Positions 36,037 through 44,650 of a stretch of DNA of 64,000 nt are shown here, piece by piece. The stretch's first letter is position 1, and each line of letters begins with the position of its first letter. Below the pieces are notes generated by a model, which saw nothing but the letters and a program-made list of their open reading frames with translations, was not told the origin of the DNA and ran no database searches. This DNA comes from an uncultured Chloroflexales bacterium (GTDB taxonomy: Bacteria > Chloroflexota > Chloroflexia > Chloroflexales > Chloroflexaceae), in contig CALGUG010000008.1 in NCBI GenBank assembly GCA_937902315.1, positions 62,001 through 126,000 on the forward strand, written 5' to 3'. A program made the position numbers and the translations under genes.

Positions 36037-36095
36037 CTAGATAAACGTCTTCCTTCGTTAGATGGACGCTGATAATAGATGGCCCGTTTTGCCCT

Positions 36096-37826
36096 ATGAG
36101 GACGAACATGAAACGAAGCAAGTTAGCTACCGCCCCGATGCTTGTGCTGTTAGTCGCTAGCATCCTACTGTCGGCTTGTGGCAGCGCAGCCACACCCGCC
36201 CCTGCAGCTACCAGCGCTCCGGTCGCAGCTGCACCGACCGCCGTTCCGATCGGAACTCCTGTCCCTACCGCTGCAGATGCTGAACCGACCGCCGCGCCTG
36301 CTCCGGTGAGCGGCGATAAGTCGGGTGGCCGTTTGGTTTTGGTCGGCAATGATGATAGTGCCCAACTTGACCCATTCATCGCAACCTGGCACTCGACCGC
36401 GATCTATAGCGTGTTCGATACGCTGCTTGCCTACAGCCCCGATTTCACGAGCTTCGTGCCGCTTTTGGCCGAGTCGTGGGAGGTGTCGGAAGACAATCTG
36501 AAGGTCACCTTCCATCTGCGTAAAGATGTGGTCTTCCAAGATGGTACGCCCTTGAATGCCGAGGCGGTCAAGTGGAACCTTGATCGTTATAGCGATTTAG
36601 AGGTTGCTAGCTCGCAGAGCGCGGTGCTCAATCCCTTGCTTGTCGAGACCGAGATCGTAGACGAATACACCTTCACCATGCATTTGTCCGAGCCCTACGC
36701 ACCTCTCTTCGAATTCCTCTCGGGTCTAGAGATCGTATCTCCGACCGCTTACGAGGCCGCTGGCTCCGATAAGTTTAACCTGAACCCAGTCGGCGCAGGT
36801 CGCTGGATCGTGAAGGAGAATGTGCCCAACGACCATATCGTCTTCTCGCGCTACGAAGACTACAACTGGGGTGTCGAATTCGTCGACAATCAGGGCGCTG
36901 CTTACCCGGCAGAGTTCGAGATCAAGGCGATCGCCGACGAAGCGACGGTCTACGCCATGCTCGAAACTGGCGAAGCCCATATCGCATCCATTCCCTCGCA
37001 GTTCATCGAGAAGGCGCGCTCCAACGAGAATATCGAGATCGTGCAGGGCGTCAACTCTGGTTTGGACTATCTGGGCTTCAACAATGAGCATCCCATCTTG
37101 AAGGATCCGGTGATACGCCGTGCCATCGCCCGCGCCATCAACCGTGACGAGATCGTGATCGCTGGCTACAACGGCGAGGCTGTGCCGATCTATGGCCCGC
37201 TTTCGCCGACCGAGTTCGGCTATAGCGAGCGGGTTGAGAATTTGGCTCGCGAACAGACCTACGACCCAGATCTGGCTTCTCAGATGCTGGCTGAGGCCGG
37301 CTGGACCGATAGCGATGGCGACGGTGTTTTAGATAAAGACGGCCAGAAGCTGGAGTTCCGCTTCATTTATCCGGTCTCCGACACCTACAAGCGTATGGCC
37401 GAGACGATTCAGGCCCAACTGGCCGATATCGGCATCAAGCTGAACCTTGAGGCTCAGGAGGAGGCTACCCTCAAGGCCGAAACGGTGGCAGGCACCCACG
37501 AGGTCTTCTTGCTCTACTTCGGCCTGATCGATCCGCGTATTCTCTGTTACATCTTCTGCTCGGATCGCATCGGCAGCACCAACCGCCCGCGCTACTCGAA
37601 CCCCGAGTTAGATCAGCTTTTGAAGGCAGCCGATAGCGAGGTCGACCCCGAGGCGCGCAAGCTGAAGGTCGAGGCGGTGATGGAATTCTTGATCCAAGAG
37701 CGCCCGACTATTCCGCTCTTGGCCTCTTACAGCTATACCGGTTACCGCAAAGACAAGGTGGCTGGCATTAAGAGCAACGCGGTGGGCGGCGTGATCTTAG
37801 ACGACGTCTACTTGCTCGAAAAGTAG
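36096..37826 (+). CDS. ABC transporter substrate-binding lipoprotein, oligopeptide/dipeptide type (family 5)
   Basis: The 576-residue protein has a lipoprotein signal ending in LLSAC and an Ala/Pro/Thr linker. The family-5 solute-binding fold follows: the segment WEVSEDNLKVTFHLRKDVVFQDGTPLNAEAVKWNLDR is diagnostic, and the C-terminal half shows DPDLASQMLAEAGW and QAQLADIGIKLNLEAQE. It is likely to feed the permeases at 38273 and 39162. A strong terminator separates it from them, which would make the binding protein more abundant than the permeases. Confidence 0.9.
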   Translation: MRTNMKRSKLATAPMLVLLVASILLSACGSAATPAPAATSAPVAAAPTAVPIGTPVPTAADAEPTAAPAPVSGDKSGGRLVLVGNDDSAQLDPFIATWHSTAIYSVFDTLLAYSPDFTSFVPLLAESWEVSEDNLKVTFHLRKDVVFQDGTPLNAEAVKWNLDRYSDLEVASSQSAVLNPLLVETEIVDEYTFTMHLSEPYAPLFEFLSGLEIVSPTAYEAAGSDKFNLNPVGAGRWIVKENVPNDHIVFSRYEDYNWGVEFVDNQGAAYPAEFEIKAIADEATVYAMLETGEAHIASIPSQFIEKARSNENIEIVQGVNSGLDYLGFNNEHPILKDPVIRRAIARAINRDEIVIAGYNGEAVPIYGPLSPTEFGYSERVENLAREQTYDPDLASQMLAEAGWTDSDGDGVLDKDGQKLEFRFIYPVSDTYKRMAETIQAQLADIGIKLNLEAQEEATLKAETVAGTHEVFLLYFGLIDPRILCYIFCSDRIGSTNRPRYSNPELDQLLKAADSEVDPEARKLKVEAVMEFLIQERPTIPLLASYSYTGYRKDKVAGIKSNAVGGVILDDVYLLEK

Positions 37827-37839
37827 CTTCGATTTGCGC

Positions 37840-37870
37840 GAAAGGAAGCGGATCGATTCCGCTTCCTTTC
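37840..37870 (+). terminator. Hairpin terminator after the binding protein gene
   Basis: GAAAGGAAGCGGA (37840-37852) pairs exactly with TCCGCTTCCTTTC (37858-37870). It follows the stop by 13 bases. Confidence 0.7.
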
Positions 37871-37929
37871 CGTATTGCTCGGCTTGCGCTAACAGGCTGG
37901 TATATCACATCCACTCGATGCGTTCAGCG

Positions 37930-38003
37930 CTCTGGCGGCGAGATCTCTCGCTTCCATTCGGTCTCAACCGCGTCCGCCTACGGCTACAAACATCTCGTCC
38001 AAC
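37930..38003 (+). repeat. Repeat B copy 9 (core 37970-37986)
   Basis: An exact core with the full upstream part CTCTGGCGGCGAGATCT and CTTCCATTCGGTC. It sits inside the ABC transporter locus, in the gap 37827-38272; a MITE A fragment (minus orientation, TTCCGCTCTGCCGAAGGCC) is at 38165-38183. Confidence 0.85.
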
Positions 38004-38272
38004 AACTTGCACTTCTAGCAGTCCCTGAGGTGCAGTTCTAGCGTATTGGAGGCACAAGCTCTCATTCAGCCCTCGTTAGGCGTCTGGCGCAGAGAGGACC
38101 TTATCCAAGTTCGTTTACGACTTGCACTCTTGTTATGCAGGAAGGACAAAAGCAAAATAGTCGAGTTCCGCTCTGCCGAAGGCCAGAAAGAAATAGAACA
38201 ATCGATTTGCTATGATCGAGTGGATTTGGTGGTGGTGCATATGGCGATCCTCGTTTCTTCGCGGTAAAAGCT

Positions 38273-39196
38273 ATGTTCTTCTATATCATTCGTCGGATCT
38301 TAGTTGCGATTCCATTGATGTTTGGCCTAGTCGCCATCGTCTTCTTTTTGCTGCGCACCTTGGTGCCGGGCGACCCCGCGGTGATCTTAGCTGGCGAGAA
38401 CGCGACGGTCGAACTGATCGAGCAGGTGCGGCGCGCTCAAGGTTTAGACAAACCACTGCCGGAACAGTTCGCCATTTTTGTGGGCAATGTGCTCAAAGGC
38501 GACCTAGGCCGTTCGAGCTCGACCCGCCAGCCTGTCGTCGAGCGGATCGCGCTGGCGCTGCCAACCACAGCGGCCCTAACGCTTAGCACCTTTCTCTACA
38601 GCTTCAGCGTTGGCCTGTTCTTAGGCATCATTACCGCTTACTGGCGCGATTCGTGGCTCGATAATACGCTGCGTGTGGTAACGATCTTCGGAGCATCGAT
38701 GCCGACCTTCTGGCTTGGTCCGATGTTGATGCTCTTGTTCGCGATCATCTTGGGCTGGCTGCCTGCCCAAGGCAGCCTCTCGCTGCGCGGTCTGATCTTG
38801 CCGACGATCACGCTGGGCACAGGCGCCGCCGCCGAGCTGAGCCGACTGGTACGCGGCAGCATGCTCGAAGTGCTTTCGAGCGACTATATCCGCACCGCTC
38901 GCTCGAAGGGCTTGGCTGAAAAGGCTGTTGTGATTCGTCACGCGCTCAGCAACGCTCTTATTCCGGTCGTAACGATCGCAGCCGCGCAGATCGGCGGTCT
39001 GTTGGGTGGCGCGGTTATTACCGAAAGCATCTTTGGTCTGCCCGGTATCGGCACGCTGTCGATCAATGCTATCAACGACCGTGATTACGCTGTGATCCAA
39101 GGGACGGTACTGTTTATCTGTGGTATCTATCTTTTTGTGAATTTGCTAGCGGACATAACCTATGCGTTTATCGATCCCCGCATCCGCATCAGCTAA
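38273..39196 (+). CDS. ABC transporter permease, DppB/GsiC type
   Basis: This 307-residue permease has six membrane segments and the family start MFFYIIRRILVAIPLMFGLVAIVFFLLR followed by PGDPA. The EAA loop near residue 200 (RLVRGSMLEVLSSDYIRTARSKGL) would contact the ATPase. The start lacks a good Shine-Dalgarno, and repeat material lies just upstream, so expression may depend on a promoter there. Confidence 0.9.
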   Translation: MFFYIIRRILVAIPLMFGLVAIVFFLLRTLVPGDPAVILAGENATVELIEQVRRAQGLDKPLPEQFAIFVGNVLKGDLGRSSSTRQPVVERIALALPTTAALTLSTFLYSFSVGLFLGIITAYWRDSWLDNTLRVVTIFGASMPTFWLGPMLMLLFAIILGWLPAQGSLSLRGLILPTITLGTGAAAELSRLVRGSMLEVLSSDYIRTARSKGLAEKAVVIRHALSNALIPVVTIAAAQIGGLLGGAVITESIFGLPGIGTLSINAINDRDYAVIQGTVLFICGIYLFVNLLADITYAFIDPRIRIS

Positions 39197-40058
39197 AAGC
39201 AAAAGCCGAGCAGGGCGTTCGGCCTGGGCGCTTACCCTTGAGCAGTTCCTACGACGACCGCTCGCCTTGGTCGGTTTGGGCATGTTGCTGGTGTTGATTT
39301 TAGCAGCGGTCTTTGCGCCCTATATTGCGCCCTACGATCCGATCAGGCGCAATTTCGCAGAGCGTTTTGTGCCGCCCTCCGCCGCTCACTGGCTGGGAAC
39401 CGATGCGCTAGGGCGCGATGTTTTTACTCGCATCCTCTACGGTGGCCGCGTTACGCTCTATATCGGTTTGCTCTCGGTTTTGCTCAGCATGCTGATCGGT
39501 GTGCCGATCGGCTTGGTGGCTGGCTACTTTGGTAAGCTGATCGATGCGACCTTGATGCGCATGCTCGATCTGATTCTGGCCTTCCCGGGCTTGATCTTTG
39601 CGATCTGGCTGGTCTCGATGCTCGGGCCAGATGTCTCGCAAGTCATCATTGCGAATGCGGTCTTTAGCCTGCCGATCTTCGCCAGACTTGTGCGCGGCAA
39701 TGTCATGTCGGTGCGCCATTCCGACTATGTGATGGCGGCCTATGGCCTAGGCATGAGCCATGGGCGCATTCTGTTTCGCCATATTCTGCCGAATGTTTTG
39801 CCGACTATTATTGTGCTCGCCAGCCTCAATATCTCGAGCGCGATGTTGACGGGCGCCGGTCTGAGCTACCTCGGTTTGGGCGCCCAGCCGCCCACGCCCG
39901 AATGGGGCGCCATGCTCGCCGATGGCCGTCCCTACCTGCGCGATGCTTGGTGGGTCTCGCTCTTTCCGGGCCTTGTGTTGACCTTAGTGGTCTTGGCGAG
40001 CAATATCGTTGGTGATACACTGCGCGATGCGCTTGATCCACGCAGTTTACGCAAGTAG
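39162..40058 (+). CDS. ABC transporter permease, DppC type
   Basis: The 298-residue partner permease has an N-terminal helix at ~34-54, the conserved HWLGTDALGRDVFTRILYGGR and an EAA loop RLVRGNVMSVRHSDYVMAAYGLGMS. The first in-frame ATG overlaps the upstream gene by 35 bases, suggesting coupling; a later start would lose only a polar leader. No ABC ATPase gene follows, so the ATP-binding subunits must be encoded elsewhere. Confidence 0.9.
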   Translation: MRLSIPASASAKSKSRAGRSAWALTLEQFLRRPLALVGLGMLLVLILAAVFAPYIAPYDPIRRNFAERFVPPSAAHWLGTDALGRDVFTRILYGGRVTLYIGLLSVLLSMLIGVPIGLVAGYFGKLIDATLMRMLDLILAFPGLIFAIWLVSMLGPDVSQVIIANAVFSLPIFARLVRGNVMSVRHSDYVMAAYGLGMSHGRILFRHILPNVLPTIIVLASLNISSAMLTGAGLSYLGLGAQPPTPEWGAMLADGRPYLRDAWWVSLFPGLVLTLVVLASNIVGDTLRDALDPRSLRK

Positions 40059-40150
40059 CCGATCTGGTTTCAGGGTTTGTTGGGCCAAGCAAGACTGCTA
40101 ATTATTAGCTGTCATGCCCGACAAACCTTGATTTGTTGCCGCTTCTCTAC

Positions 40151-40179
40151 TTGACCGATTTCCTTCAAGCATCTATGCT
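40151..40179 (+). promoter_or_regulatory. Sigma-70-type promoter before the D-aminoacylase-like gene
   Basis: TTGACC (40151-40156), a 17-base spacer, TATGCT (40174-40179); 75 bases upstream of the ATG. Confidence 0.5.
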
Positions 40180-40254
40180 GCTGATTAGCAGGTGCTCATT
40201 TCTTGCATAATCTAGAGGCAGCAACGATGCTGTAGCTAAAACAAAGGGCCGATT

Positions 40255-41901
40255 ATGACACAGACCTACGACATAATTTTGCGGAATGGTACGTTGTACG
40301 ATGGCAGCGGCGCCCCACCAGTTGTTGGTGATCTTGCCATTAATGGCGAAATGATCGTGGCCTTGGGCGATTTGGGCGATGCGGTTGGCAAAACCGAGAT
40401 CGATGTAAGCGGCTTGGCGGTTGCGCCCGGCTTCATCAATATGCTAAGTTGGGCACCGATCACCCTGCTGCACGATGGTCGCTCTCAAAGTGATATTCGC
40501 CAAGGTGTGACCTTAGAGGTTATGGGCGAAAGCTGGTCGGAAGGCCCGCTCAACGAAGAGATGAAGCGCGAGATGCTCGAAAAACAGGGCGATATCAAAT
40601 ACGATATCACCTGGACGACCTTGGGCGAGTTTCTCGAACAACTAGCGGAAAAAGGCGTCTCGACCAATATCGCCTCGTTTGTTGGCACGGCCACGGTACG
40701 CATTCACACCATTGGCTATAGCGATCGCAACCCCACGTCCGAAGAGCTGGAGGCGATGTGCAACCTTGTGCGCGAGGCCATGAGCGAGGGCGCGATGGGT
40801 GTGAGTTCGGCCCTGATCTATGCTCCCGATTGCTTCTATACCACCGAAGAGCTGACCGCGCTGGCAAAGGCCGCCGCCGAGTACGATGGCTTGTACATTT
40901 CGCATCTACGCAGCGAGGGCAATAGCTTCCACGAAGCGCTGGAGGAGTTTATCACCGTCGTACGCGACGCCCAGGTTCGCGGCGAGATCTATCACCTCAA
41001 AGCTATGGGCGAGGCGAACTGGCACAAGATGGATAGCGTGCTGGAGCGGATCGAACAGGCACGTGCCGAAGGCTTAGAGATCACCGCCGATATGTACACC
41101 TATACGGCGGCTGGCACTGGCCTCGACGCCACCATGCCGCGTTGGGTGCAGGAAGGCGGTCACGACGCTTGGGTCGCTCGTTTGAAAGATCCGGCGGTGC
41201 GCGAGCGGCTGCGGGTTGAGATGAGTACACCCTCGAACGAATGGGAGAACGTCTATCTGATGTCTTCTGGCCAAGCTAAGGGTATGCTTTTGGTTGGCTT
41301 TAAGAACCCCGAGCTCAAGCATTTAACCGGCAAGACCTTGGCCGAAGTCGCCGAGATGCGCGGTACCTCGCCCGAAGACACGATTATGGATCTGGTGATC
41401 GAGGACGACAGCCGCGTGAACGTGGTCTACTTTGTGATGACTGAGGACAACCTGCGCAAGCAGATCAAGCGCCCTTGGGTGTCGCTCTGCTCCGATTCTG
41501 GTTCCTTGGCTCCTGAAGGCCTCTTCCTCAAGTCGAGCACCCACCCGCGCGCCTATGGCACCTTTGCCCGTTTCTTGGCAAAATATGTGCGTGACGAGCA
41601 GCTTATACCGCTCGAAGAGGGTATTCGCCGCATGACCACCTTGCCCGCCAGTGTGCTCAAGCTGAAGTGGCGCGGTGCGCTCAAGCCCGGCTTCTACGCC
41701 GATCTCGCGATCTTCGATCCCGATAAGATCCAAGATCATGCGACCTTTGATCAGCCCCACCAGTATGCGACTGGTATGGTTCATGTGTTTGTAAACGGCA
41801 CGCAAGTGCTGAAAGATGGTGAGCACACAGGCGCAACCCCCGGTCAGTTTGTACGTGGTCCGGGCTGGCGCGGCTGGAATGAAATCGAGGAGCAGGTATA
41901 G
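40255..41901 (+). CDS. N-acyl-D-amino-acid deacylase-like amidohydrolase (HxH-less subfamily)
   Basis: The 548-residue protein has the amidohydrolase-3 / D-aminoacylase architecture: MTQTYDIILRNGTLYDGSG, APGFIN, then a TIM barrel, and a C-terminal HLTGKTLAEVAE and beta-sandwich ending. The usual HxH metal motif after PGFID is replaced by NMLSW, and the barrel Cys ligand region reads VMGESWS. His in ISHLRSEG and YHLKAMG remain, so a one-metal site is plausible. I recall a subfamily with FINMLSW. Substrate could be N-acyl-D-amino acids or related peptides. It starts after AAAGGG. Confidence 0.85.
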   Translation: MTQTYDIILRNGTLYDGSGAPPVVGDLAINGEMIVALGDLGDAVGKTEIDVSGLAVAPGFINMLSWAPITLLHDGRSQSDIRQGVTLEVMGESWSEGPLNEEMKREMLEKQGDIKYDITWTTLGEFLEQLAEKGVSTNIASFVGTATVRIHTIGYSDRNPTSEELEAMCNLVREAMSEGAMGVSSALIYAPDCFYTTEELTALAKAAAEYDGLYISHLRSEGNSFHEALEEFITVVRDAQVRGEIYHLKAMGEANWHKMDSVLERIEQARAEGLEITADMYTYTAAGTGLDATMPRWVQEGGHDAWVARLKDPAVRERLRVEMSTPSNEWENVYLMSSGQAKGMLLVGFKNPELKHLTGKTLAEVAEMRGTSPEDTIMDLVIEDDSRVNVVYFVMTEDNLRKQIKRPWVSLCSDSGSLAPEGLFLKSSTHPRAYGTFARFLAKYVRDEQLIPLEEGIRRMTTLPASVLKLKWRGALKPGFYADLAIFDPDKIQDHATFDQPHQYATGMVHVFVNGTQVLKDGEHTGATPGQFVRGPGWRGWNEIEEQV

Positions 41902-41903
41902 CT

Positions 41904-43010
41904 ATGCCCATTATGGAAAGTGCGCCGGGCGCGGAAACGATTTTTGATGGCAAACGCTATCTCTACTTCGCGGGCACGGGCTACTACGGCTTGCAGGGTC
42001 ATCCAGAAGTCATCGAAGCGGCTTACCAAGCCATGTTGCGCTATGGCATCGCCTCGGGCACCTCGCGAGGCGGCTTCGGCGATAATCCGCCCACCCGCGA
42101 AGTCGAACGTTTAGCTGCCGCCTATTTCGGCGCCGAAGATGCTTTTTACTTTGTCTCGGGCTATATCGGCAACACGATTTTAGCGCAATACTTTCGCGAT
42201 GCCTACGATGTGGCCTTCGTCGATGAGTCGGCGCACTACAGCGTCTACGATGCGCTCAAGATCGCCGGACGCCCGATTGTGAAGTTCGCTCACCGCGATG
42301 CGGAAGACCTTGCCGCCAAACTGGAATCAGAACTTGCTCCCGGCCAGCGCCCGCTGCTCATGACCGATAGCGTCTTTCCATCGTTCGGGCGGATCTCGCC
42401 GCTCGATCAGTATCTGCGCGCCTTAGAAGCCTACCCCAATGCGCTCTTATGCGTCGACGATGCTCACGCCACCGGCACGATCGGGGCTAACGGTCGAGGT
42501 TCTTTCGAGCACTTCGGCCTGAAGAGCGACAAGGTCGGCCTCTATTTCGCCACCACACTCAGCAAAGCCATCGGTGGCCAAGGCGGCGTGATCGTGGGCA
42601 GCCGCGAGTTTATCGCCGATCTGAAACGAAGCTCGCAACTGTATAATGGCGCGAGCCAGCCGAGTGTGCCGGTTGCCGCCGCGACCGCCAAATCGTTGGA
42701 ACTGGTGATGGCCCACCCCGAGCAGTTCCGCGAGCGTCTATGGAAAAATGTCAAGCATTTTCGTGATGGCCTGCGCAAACTGGGCCTAGAGGTCGAAGAT
42801 AGTCCGGTTCCGATTATCAATATCGAGCTTGAGAGCGCCGAAAAAATGCAGCAGATGCAGGCCGCGCTCTACGAGCGCGGTATCGCGGTGGCTTACTTCC
42901 GCACCTACAGCGGCATTGGTCCGAACGGTCTGATCCGCATCGCGATTTTCAGCACCCATACCGAAGAGATGATCGACCGTCTGTTGAGCGAGATCGCCAG
43001 CTTGTTGTAG
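41904..43010 (+). CDS. PLP-dependent transferase of the 8-amino-7-oxononanoate synthase family
   Basis: The 368-residue enzyme resembles the alpha-oxoamine synthases (AONS, 2-amino-3-ketobutyrate CoA ligase, serine palmitoyltransferase). Cofactor motifs: GTSRGGFGDNPPTREVE, VDDAHATGT (the Asp) and the Schiff-base Lys in ATTLSKAIGG. The sequence alone does not decide the reaction. The D-threonine-aldolase-like gene next door would make glycine, a KBL substrate, but this is an inference. It starts 2 bases after the upstream stop. Confidence 0.85.
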   Translation: MPIMESAPGAETIFDGKRYLYFAGTGYYGLQGHPEVIEAAYQAMLRYGIASGTSRGGFGDNPPTREVERLAAAYFGAEDAFYFVSGYIGNTILAQYFRDAYDVAFVDESAHYSVYDALKIAGRPIVKFAHRDAEDLAAKLESELAPGQRPLLMTDSVFPSFGRISPLDQYLRALEAYPNALLCVDDAHATGTIGANGRGSFEHFGLKSDKVGLYFATTLSKAIGGQGGVIVGSREFIADLKRSSQLYNGASQPSVPVAAATAKSLELVMAHPEQFRERLWKNVKHFRDGLRKLGLEVEDSPVPIINIELESAEKMQQMQAALYERGIAVAYFRTYSGIGPNGLIRIAIFSTHTEEMIDRLLSEIASLL

Positions 43011-43036
43011 CGAACAGCTCAAGGAGTAGAAGAAGC

Positions 43037-44146
43037 ATGACGAAGATTGGAATGTCGATCGACGAACTGGAAACCCCATGTATGTTGGTCGATCTCGATA
43101 AACTGGAAGCCAATATCGCTAAGTGGCAAGCAACGATCGCTGCTAATGGCGTGGCCTTGCGCCCGCATGTCAAGACCCACAAAGTGCCCGAGATCGGCCA
43201 GATGCAGATCGCGGCGGGCGCGGCGGGCATCACGGTCGCCAAGATCTCGGAGGCCGAAGTCTTTGCCGAGGGCGGCATCAACGATATCTTTGTAGCTTAT
43301 CCGACCATCGGCGCTTCGAAGTGGAAACGAGCCGCCGAGCTAGCGCGCAGCATTACCCTGACCGTAGGCGTCGATAGCTTGGTCGGCATCGAGGGTTTGA
43401 GCGCGGCCGCTCAAGAGGCGGGCAGCACGATCCGCGTGCGTGTCGAGGTCGATACGGGCCTGAATCGTTCAGGCGTGCAGCCCGGCGAGGCCGAGGCGCT
43501 CTGTCGTGCGGTCTTGGCGGCGCCCAACCTCGAGCTTGATGGCCTCTTCACTTTCCGAGGGCCGAACTTCCCCGGTGCCAACGGCCGTTCCGCCGATGAG
43601 CTGGGTCGCGAAGAGGGCCAGATTATGGTCGATCTAGCCGAGGAACTGCGCTCTTCGGGCATTCCGATCAAGCAGATCAGCGTTGGCGGCACACCCACCT
43701 CGCGGGCTGCCGCGACCGTACCCGGTGTGACCGAAGTGCGCCCGGGTACCTACGTCTTTAGCGACTGGATGATGACGGCTGGCGGCGTGGTATCGGAGGA
43801 TGAGGTCGCCCTGCAGATCCTCTGCACTGTGGTGAGCCGTCCGGCCCCCGATAAAGCGACCGTCGATGGCGGCTCCAAGACCTTCTCGGGCGATAGCATC
43901 CCCGCCAAAAACGGTGTGCCTGGCTACGCTCGCGCGGTCGGCTACGACGCCTATGTCGAAACCATGTCGGAAGAGCACGGCGTGTTGCGCCTTGGCGAGG
44001 GTGTCGATCTCAAGATCGGCCAGCGCATCGGCTTCCATCCGCTGCATGTCTGCCCCACCGTCAACCTCTCCGACGAGCTGATCGGCGTGCGCAATGGCGT
44101 GGTCGAAAAGGTTTGGCCGATTTTGGCGCGTGGCAAGCGCAGCTAA
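43037..44146 (+). CDS. D-threonine aldolase / D-serine dehydratase-like PLP enzyme
   Basis: The 369-residue protein has the alanine-racemase-type N-terminal barrel with the PLP lysine in RPHVKTHK and a C-terminal metal site in HPLHVCPTVNL, whose His and Cys bind a divalent metal in D-threonine aldolase and eukaryotic-type D-serine dehydratase. It acts on beta-hydroxy-D-amino acids. The trio 40255-44146 is one operon by spacing (2 and 26 bases), closed by a terminator. Confidence 0.88.
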   Translation: MTKIGMSIDELETPCMLVDLDKLEANIAKWQATIAANGVALRPHVKTHKVPEIGQMQIAAGAAGITVAKISEAEVFAEGGINDIFVAYPTIGASKWKRAAELARSITLTVGVDSLVGIEGLSAAAQEAGSTIRVRVEVDTGLNRSGVQPGEAEALCRAVLAAPNLELDGLFTFRGPNFPGANGRSADELGREEGQIMVDLAEELRSSGIPIKQISVGGTPTSRAAATVPGVTEVRPGTYVFSDWMMTAGGVVSEDEVALQILCTVVSRPAPDKATVDGGSKTFSGDSIPAKNGVPGYARAVGYDAYVETMSEEHGVLRLGEGVDLKIGQRIGFHPLHVCPTVNLSDELIGVRNGVVEKVWPILARGKRS

Positions 44147-44175
44147 ACTCTAACTTCAAGTTTGTGCTCTGCGTT

Positions 44176-44204
44176 AGTGGCGGCCTAAACCCCGCCACTT
44201 TTTT
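44176..44204 (+). terminator. Intrinsic terminator of the D-amino-acid operon
   Basis: AGTGGCGG (44176-44183) pairs exactly with CCGCCACT (44192-44199), followed by TTTTT. Confidence 0.85.
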
Positions 44205-44260
44205 CTTGCATGGGGGCGAAGTGTTGTTGTTTTCTGCTCCAGATCGTTTTCGTCAGCGTT

Positions 44261-44322
44261 CTGGCGGAGAGATCTTTGCCTTCCATTCGCTCCCAACCGC
44301 GTCCGCCTACGGCTACAAACGG
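44261..44322 (+). repeat. Repeat B copy 10 (core 44299-44315)
   Basis: An exact core with CTGGCGGAGAGATC and CTTCCATTCGCTCC upstream. Confidence 0.85.
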
Positions 44323-44511
44323 CTTATCCTTCACAACACGGTGCTGGCCGCGAGCAGAGCTCGCCTCAAAACCCAAGCGTACAAGCATCAAAGCAAGGAG
44401 TGTGTATGGAGATGCCGACAAAACAATCGTTGCTGTTGATATCCCAAATGAAATTCGATTGAATTGTCGGCTTTGAGGAGGTCTTTCGGCACACAGCTAC
44501 AAGCCTCCTTT

Positions 44512-44579
44512 GTTGGGCGGGATGTTGATAGCCGTAGGCGGACGCGCCAAGAGTCTTCTTTTTGGGGCAAAACCTAGCC
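44512..44579 (-). repeat. Repeat B copy 11 (core 44529-44545)
   Basis: An exact reverse core; the upstream end (GGGGCAAAACCTAGCCG) matches copy 14 rather than the other copies. The two B copies in this 504-base gap face each other. Confidence 0.85.
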
Positions 44580-44650
44580 GTAACAATCTGAAGAGAGCGC
44601 GGATTTGTTATCGATCTGGAAGCTATCAGAAGAGACAAGAATGATGTTAT

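Noticed and set aside
44366..44638. Small frames encoding ASAYGYQ- or RPPTA-type peptides in several gaps
   Set aside because: These peptides are translations of repeat B core sequence and recur in unrelated frames; they are not genes.
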